Source: Phragmites australis
Taxonomy: Eukaryota > Streptophyta > Magnoliopsida > Poales > Poaceae
Direction: 5' to 3'
Assembly: GCF_958298935.1 (NCBI RefSeq)
Contig: NC_084942.1
Location: 5,401,501 to 5,465,500 of the forward strand
DNA length: 64,000 bases
The notes beneath the pieces are model-generated. The model was given only the letters and a program-made list of their open reading frames with translations, was not told the origin of the DNA and made no database searches. Both the position numbers and the translations under genes were made by a program. Positions 58,140 to 64,000 of this stretch are shown one piece after another; positions within the stretch are counted from its first letter, which is position 1; every line of letters starts with the position of its first letter.

Positions 58140-60914
58140 TCTTATCTTTTCTTGAATTGTTCTCAATGATCACTAGCAAAACGACATAGTTTTTGCCGAT
58201 TAGGTTTTGATCCAGGCCGAATAGCTACCATCCGCTCACTCATCTCCCTAGGGATTCAGGGCATATCGGATGGCTGCCATGCAAACACATCTACATTTGC
58301 ATAGAGAAAAGAGGTGAACTCGAGTTCCTATCTAGGATCTGGCATAGAGCCTATCCGAACACACTTGGATGGCTCTATTGGGTCTAACGGAATAGTCTTG
58401 ATATTGTCATTGGGCGTAGGAGTTATCTTAGGCATGGAGTTCTTGGGTTGATTATGTAAGGAGTTAACATCACATGATGACAATTGCTCTACTAGCTGAA
58501 GACTTTTCCTGTCACACTTTAGAGCCATACGCTTATCTCCGTGTACCTTAATAACTCCTTTTGGTCCTAACAACCTAACACATAGGTACATGTAGTGAGA
58601 ACCAACAATGAGCTTGGACAGATTTGGCCGACCAAGAATAACATTGTATGCCATCTCAAAATCCACCTTGTCAAACATGATCTGCTTTGTTCGAAAGTTC
58701 TTGGGTGCCTCGAAAGTAACCAGGTGTGGGACTTGGCTGATAGGTTTGGCCGAAGAGCCTGGGATTATACCTTGAAAAGCATGCTTCACCAGCCCGATAT
58801 TTCTTCTAGGTACCTGCATAGAATCCAAAGTACTATGAAACAAAATATTTAAAGAACTGCCACCATCAACAAGAACTCGACTTACCTTATAGTTGCTAAT
58901 GGTAGGCTTAACCACGAATTGATAACGAATAGGGTGACCGATCAAGTCGGATGTGACGTCTAACAACTTGAGGACCTTTGGTACGGAAGGTGTTGTGGCA
59001 TAGACTGCTCGCTTGATATACTCGTTGTGTTGCTTCGACTCGTAGGTGGCAGATCCTCCAAACATATGGTTGATGGTATGTTCATTGCTCTAGAATGGTA
59101 TATCTTCATCCTCATCATCTTCTTCCCGCTATCGAGGTTTAGAATTGAAAGGCCTATTTGATGGCTTTGTCTTTAGATTCTTTTCCACCTGTTTAAGCAC
59201 GACAAAATAAGTAGCCAAGTCATTTGTATCCAATTTATGAATAGGACACCATAATATATTCGCACACTCTTCCAATGAGGGTTACTTGCCCTTGTTATGA
59301 AATCGATGGGACTTGAACTCCTTGTTGTAAGTCATGGACATAACATTTGGTGCCTCAACCTTCTTCTTTTTCTTGTCCTCATCACCTTTCTTCTTAAGCT
59401 TGCACTTATCGACTAACTTAGAGGTCTCACCCTCTGGGCCAGGGTGAGGCATCTTTCCCCCCTTATCGAGGGAACAAATCCACTTGACCTCTTCTGTTGT
59501 TGCGGCATAATGGTCGGCCATCTTGAATAGATACCTGACACTTTGTCAGAATGATCGAATTACCAAAGAGTTAGTGATATCATGAATTGTAAACCTGATA
59601 TTATTGAATCTCCTGATTAATTGTTGCAGAGTCTCATTGTTCTTCTGGTGAAGGCGATGCAAGTTTTCCTTCGCAGGACATTCATAGGTCCCCTGGAAAT
59701 GAGCCAAGAAAATATCGCACAAGTGTTCTCATGAGTAGATTGATTGTTGCAACAAATTAGTCAACCATGAATAGGCAGACCATTCAAGAGCTTTGGGGAT
59801 GTAGTTGGCCATAACTTTTTCATCTCCCCCAACTGCTTGGATAGCTGTTGTATAGATATGATGGAATTCCTTTGGATTAAAACTTCCATCGTACTTTTTT
59901 AACATGCCTGGTGTGAATCTATTTGGCCAGCATACTGCTTAGAGATCAGGTGTCTCTCCAATAGATAGAGTCATAACTTCAACCCTTAGGAATTGAATTA
60001 TCATGATTCTTGGGACTTAACCTGGTTCTTCTGGGAGACCTGTCTCAATCTCTTGCTCCATTATGATGTTCATTGGTCTTGTAATGTATATCTAAATCAG
60101 AGCGGTTTCTATGAGGTGTTGCATGACGTATCCACCAATCACGAGCGTGCGTCCTCTCATAGGCTAGGTTGAAACTATCTTGACGTGGGCTACCCGTCTG
60201 AGTGTTAAGTCTTGCCGAGCTTGAGGCTTCTACCCATTGTCGTGCATCAGTAACAATCCCGGTAATGTCTTCCAACCATCATGTCCCTTCTAGAGCATAA
60301 TCCTCCCAACGATAAATTAGATAGTAGAGTTCTCATGCCCTACACATACTGAGTAGTTCTAGAGGCAAATTGTTCATGGCGAACCATACACTAAATGGTA
60401 AGGCGACATCTTTTGATCCCTACAACGTTGATCTTCATCTTGGGCATGTGTTGGTGAGGGGAGTTTCGATGGACTCGGACCTCCTCTCGGAGCACCATGG
60501 TCGCTTTTATATACAATGGGACTCTCATGCCTAGGACTAACATATACCCGATCATATGGATGATTAGTAGAGAGCACATTAACACCATAATCCTCCATTA
60601 CTTCTTCGTCTATAGATGTGTCAAATTCTGAGAAGCGAGGTTCATCCTCCAGAATCTCCTTTTTCTATATTGGTGACTACTAGATAACAAAAGTACAAGA
60701 AGCTCAAGCCATAGTCGTTGTTGGGTTTTCCAACCCACAAGCCATATGATTAAGTGAGTAATCGTACTGACCAGCAAACCCTAGGGTCAAAATTCACCAT
60801 TGGAGATTGAGGAACCCCCGACAACTAGTTGGGCTTTACTTAGATGTTGGATTTGAAGTCGTCATCGGAATAGCCCATAGCCAAAAACTTGATACGCTTA
60901 GTTGATGAAGACAT
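58140..60914 (-). pseudogene. Ty3/gypsy gag, protease and start of reverse transcriptase
   Basis: A second gypsy relic, unrelated in detail to that at 18755-21936. Gag starts near 60914 (MSSSTKRIKFLAMGYSDDD); the capsid-type segment around 59700-59580 reads FQGTYECPAKENLHRLHQ and LIRRFNNIRFTIHDI; a lysine-rich linker follows (KLKKKGDEDKKKKKVEAP, about 59380). The protease active site is RVLVDGGSSLNILFH (about 58875-58830). At about 58320-58140 comes FLYANVDVFAWQPSDMP, the segment that precedes the reverse transcriptase, and there the element ends. Stops and frameshifts (for example near 59550, 59280 and 59100) break it. LTRs were not identified. Confidence 0.85.
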
Positions 60915-60919
60915 GTCTT

Positions 60920-61165
60920 GCTATATCCCCATGGACGATGCAAGCTATTGATGATTGGTAAAGTCAATTATGCTAATACTTATTTAAAATAAAGATACCT
61001 GGTCATGAACTGTACGTATCGAAGAAAGTTAGGGTTTTTGCCTCTTTCTCTATGTTGTGCTATCATAGATAGACTATTTTATCCTATCATGCCCTTAGAA
61101 AGGACAAATAATGTTTTTGGAAAGTGCTTGACGTTACTGCTCACAATCTGCTTACTTTACGCCCT
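60920..61165. other. flank of the gypsy relic
   Basis: Possibly leader or LTR sequence of the minus-strand gypsy element. No second copy exists in the window to prove it. Confidence 0.3.
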
Positions 61166-61167
61166 CT

Positions 61168-61890
61168 CACTACAACATAAACAATCATCTGTGCTGCCCC
61201 ATTAGTGCCGGTTATGATAGAACTGGCACTGATGAAGTATCAGTGTTGGTTCACAACTTCTCACACTCGATCAACGATCGAGTCGGGTTGAACCGGCACT
61301 GATACTTCAGTGCCAGCTGGTGATCATGAGCTGGCACTGATACAGTGCCAATTCGTATTACAGGCTGGCACTAATAGGTCTACAGTCTATACACGACGCC
61401 TTCTTCTCCCCCTAACGCGACTAGATCAAAGAGCTCGGCGCCCGCAATTTGTGTTCAACCTTGCGCTTGGGAAAAGCCTGACGAGGAGCTCCACCTGGAC
61501 CTCGCCCTCGACCCCTCCCTCAGGCGGAAGGGTGATGAGGAGCTCGCATGCGCCCTCTCCTTCTTCGGCTGGGCACCTTGAGCTCCTCCTCCACCTCCAT
61601 GCCGATAGACACCTCCGATCACTCTCTAACTAGGCGGAACCCATGGTGACATCCCCCTCCTTAAGTAGCTCATGCACTCCTCCCTTCTCTCTTCCTCACC
61701 GGATCAAGCCGCCACCGTCCTTTCAGAATGCCGCCACCGCCATTGCCATCGAAGTGCCCTTTCGCCAGTGTGCATGTCACCATTGACCCCTCAAATGCGT
61801 TCTTCTCCTCACGCTGGTCCTCCTGGTACCACTCCCCGGCCAAACCTCACAGTCATTCATCGCTGGTGGCCAGTCAAAGCCGATCCCCTC
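61168..61890 (+). mobile_element. CACTA-type transposon end
   Basis: It starts CACTACAACATAAACAATCA and continues with repeated GCACTGATA / TATCAGTGC and GGCACT words in both orientations (61190-61385), the subterminal repeats. The interior from 61390 is GC-rich and holds only overlapping artefact frames. The other end is not seen because a different CACTA end begins at 61892. Confidence 0.65.
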
Positions 61891-61909
61891 CCACTATGCC
61901 AAAACAACA

Positions 61910-62575
61910 CATTAGTGACGGGTGATAACTGTCATTAGTGACGGTTACCGTACCCGTCACTGTTATTGTGTCACTAATGATAAAATATTAGTGACAGGTT
62001 GAGACCCATTACTAATGATAATCACTAGTGACGAGTCATAATTGAGACCTGTCACCAAAATACATCTCCTATGGCCTGAGTAGGCTTGTTGCCCATCAAT
62101 GTGACCATCATTAGTGATGGGTGGTAGGATGTATGTACCACCCATCACTAATTATCAATCCCCAGTGACGGGTAGCTTTCCAATTCGTCTTTGGGACTTG
62201 GTCATTAGTGATGGATGTTAACCACAAATCATCACTACTATCCAAGTCATCAGTGAGGGGTTGTTACCACCCATCACTGGTTATTGAGTCATTAGTGACG
62301 GGTAGATTTCCAACTTGTCTCTGGGACTCTGTCATTAGTGACGGGTACTAAGGTGTATTTACCACCCATCACTAATTATCTAGAACCAGTGACGGGTAGC
62401 TGCAACACATCATTGGTGATCGAGTCATCAGCGACGGGGTGTTATGAGTCATTAGTGATAGGTATCTTTCCAAAGCATCTCTAATGACTGAGTTCTAGAG
62501 ACGGGTTGGAAAGCTACCCACCGGGACTCGGTCATTAGTGACGGGTGGATTTTCCACCCGTCACTAATATTCTCA
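61910..62575. repeat. dense subterminal repeat array (GTCATTAGTGACGGGT)
   Basis: Many direct and inverted copies of a 12-16 bp motif, often spaced 40-60 bp apart and paired as palindromes (TTAGTGACGGGT...ACCCGTCACTAAT). In CACTA elements these are the transposase-binding sites. The number and regularity are unusually high here. Confidence 0.8.
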
Positions 62576-62849
62576 TCCCCCGAAGGGATTTACCTGTTTC
62601 CTGGCTGCATCCTGAAGTACTATCAGGATTTGGCAGCCATCTTCTCCTACAAATAAGACACATCCAGATATATTCATGCCATAATCACCATTCTTTTCAA
62701 GATATATACCCACATTGTAGGGACCAAGTCACGAGATATGCAACCGCAAATTATATAATAAAAAATCCTCAAAACGTACAATGGGACAAGTCCACATCAA
62801 GATAGTTACAAATTACATAAGTCAAAAGTGCAACCACAAATTATATAAG

Positions 62850-63990
62850 TCAGAGCCCTGCCTCCCTACAATAGAACCCGCCTTTCGAAGAGACGACTTC
62901 GGTCATTAAGAACGAGGCAATCCGTGCTCGAATGTTGGAGAGTGCAGACTCCTCCATGTTGCTATTCGGTAAGATGATTCCTACTGAATGAAAGTAGTTA
63001 TGAAAAAAGTATACAATTAGCATGAGCAAAATCATTTTATCATCGGATATTTGTAATGAATAAAAGTAGCTATGAAAAGACTATGCAATTATCTTATATC
63101 TGGGATTTCATATCCTTTGCTACCATGAATAGCAGCATGTGACGCACAACATAGAATCCGCAGGAGTTGCCCGATGGTTGTTGGTGGCATTGGAGAGGGA
63201 AAAACTGTCGATTCGAAAGGAAAAAATGTAGTAGTAGAATATTTGTAAATATGTCTGCTGGCACTTACCGTGAAGATGGTCTTATGTGTTAGTGTGCAGG
63301 GCTCCTTCGGATCTTACTTTGGATCAGAACGCATATACATGTCAAAAGCCTTACATGCGAAGAGGGATCCAATAGTCAACATTTGGTGTAAGTTTGAAAA
63401 GTTCAATATGTAACCTAAGTCATGAAGAGCTTACTCGTTGAGGATTTGTTTGACGAAAGTATAGTCACGTTATCCCCGTTCACCGTTAGGTCCCACCACT
63501 ACTCTTGATGAATCGAGATACTAGACCAAGTTCCACTTGCGGGCAATGACCAATAAGATCTAGTGGCCACCCGTGTTATGGGCAGCCATCCATCAGGTAG
63601 CCCCTCTTTGAAAATTGGCTCATTTCCCTAGCCACAAATTTCACAATGAATTCCCTTTGTTGTTCCATCAAAGAAATTGTCATATTTGGGGGTCAAGGAA
63701 TTCGAAAGGCTCCTTCTTCCTCGTTAATTGTATCAAGTGTCTACAGATAAGAAATTAGTTAGATTAGAGAATTTAGTGGTAATAATTAATGAACATCTAG
63801 TTTGAAAGGGCTTATAATGTAAAGCATCACAATAACCCCACGTCCAAGCAATCGAGGTTGAAGAGGTCGTATGAGTCGTTGAAGCCCACTAGGAAATAGC
63901 CGTCCCCAGTTAAGAAGTGACAATTTTAGTAATATAAGACAATGAAAACCTTCTTCTCTCTACAACCTTGCAGGTAGTAATTATGCAACT
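62850..63990 (-). pseudogene. Ulp1-like (C48) cysteine protease ORF of the CACTA element, decayed
   Basis: Minus-strand reading gives CREKKVFIVLYY and FLVGFNDSYDLFNLD (63990-63850), FIVKFVARGMSQFSKRGYLMD (about 63660-63590), then the catalytic His in NTGGH (codon 63563-63565), Asp in YLDSSR (about 63512) and Gln-Cys in QQPSGNSCGFYVVRHM (Cys codon 63160-63162). The C terminus reads NIRARIASFLMTEVV. Family members cleave SUMO-type conjugates and are often carried by CACTA and Mutator elements. All catalytic residues are still visible, but Trp codons after GGH and before YLDSS are TAG, and a stop splits the LDVGLL stretch, so it is not functional as one protein. Confidence 0.75.
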
Positions 63991-64000
63991 TAACACAAGG

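Larger units (their letters stand above)
61892..64000 (-). mobile_element. CACTA transposon end with subterminal array, continuing beyond the window
   Basis: It starts CACTATGCCAAAACAACACA at 61892, the classical CACTA terminus of grass En/Spm-like elements. From 61910 to about 62570 the words GTCATTAGTGACGGGT and ACCCGTCACTAAT recur more than a dozen times in both orientations. Inside lies a decayed Ulp1-like protease frame on the minus strand (listed). The element runs out of the window on the right. Confidence 0.8.

Noticed and set aside
61910..62575. CRISPR-like array of spaced repeats
   Set aside because: Repeats occur in both orientations with variable spacing beside a CACTA terminus in plant nuclear DNA, so they are transposon subterminal repeats.

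Overview
This is nuclear DNA from a flowering plant, almost certainly a grass (Poaceae). The signs are an intron-rich RPB10 gene and an intron-rich kinase gene with plant-type GT-AG splice sites, GC-rich exons in AT-rich surroundings, Stowaway-, Tourist-, hAT- and Mutator-type MITEs, CACTA ends, LTR and LINE relics of the kinds common in grasses, and a decayed plastid rps12 fragment. The species cannot be told from the sequence alone.

Genes. Only two intact protein genes can be supported. At 8412-10274 (+) is the four-exon gene for the smallest shared RNA polymerase subunit, RPB10 (72 aa). At 11723-14606 (-) is an eight-exon gene for a 702-residue receptor-like cytoplasmic kinase with an N-terminal universal-stress/adenine-nucleotide-hydrolase-like domain. 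A third gene-like locus, an amino acid permease (AAP family) at 54672-55998 (+), is a pseudogene: it has a 1-nt frameshift, a Trp-to-stop change, loss of the middle third and a damaged 3' end. A GC-rich exon-like piece at 2128-2331 (-) looks like a plastid/thylakoid targeting peptide but is not assigned.

Layout. 1-2550 is mostly unannotated AT-rich DNA. 2552-6396 is a MITE cluster: a Stowaway, a long-TIR element carrying a Tourist-like and a hAT-like MITE in one arm, and two Mutator-like foldback elements with perfect 9- and 10-bp target duplications. 6400-8200 is unassigned. 8400-14850 is the genic island (RPB10 and the kinase). 15600-22900 holds a Ty3/gypsy relic on the minus strand (gag plus the start of protease), cut by an LTR-like sequence of another element. 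25070-36780 is a minus-strand LINE split by a plus-strand LINE (29417-33794) and by a hAT MITE (34650-35099); its reading frame resumes across both insertions. 38800-46570 holds a CACTA end and a third, degenerate LINE (+). 48113-48452 is a SINE with a 15-bp target duplication. 49820-51402 is CACTA material. 52746-53788 is another Mutator-like foldback element. 56940-57680 is a nuclear plastid DNA insertion around rps12 exon 2. 58140-60914 (-) is a second Ty3/gypsy gag-protease relic. 61168-64000 holds two CACTA ends, the second joined to a decayed Ulp1-like cysteine protease ORF (-).

No gene cluster, CRISPR array or novel coding system was found. The most informative content is the nested insertion history, several steps of which can be dated relative to one another from target duplications and from reading frames that resume across insertions.
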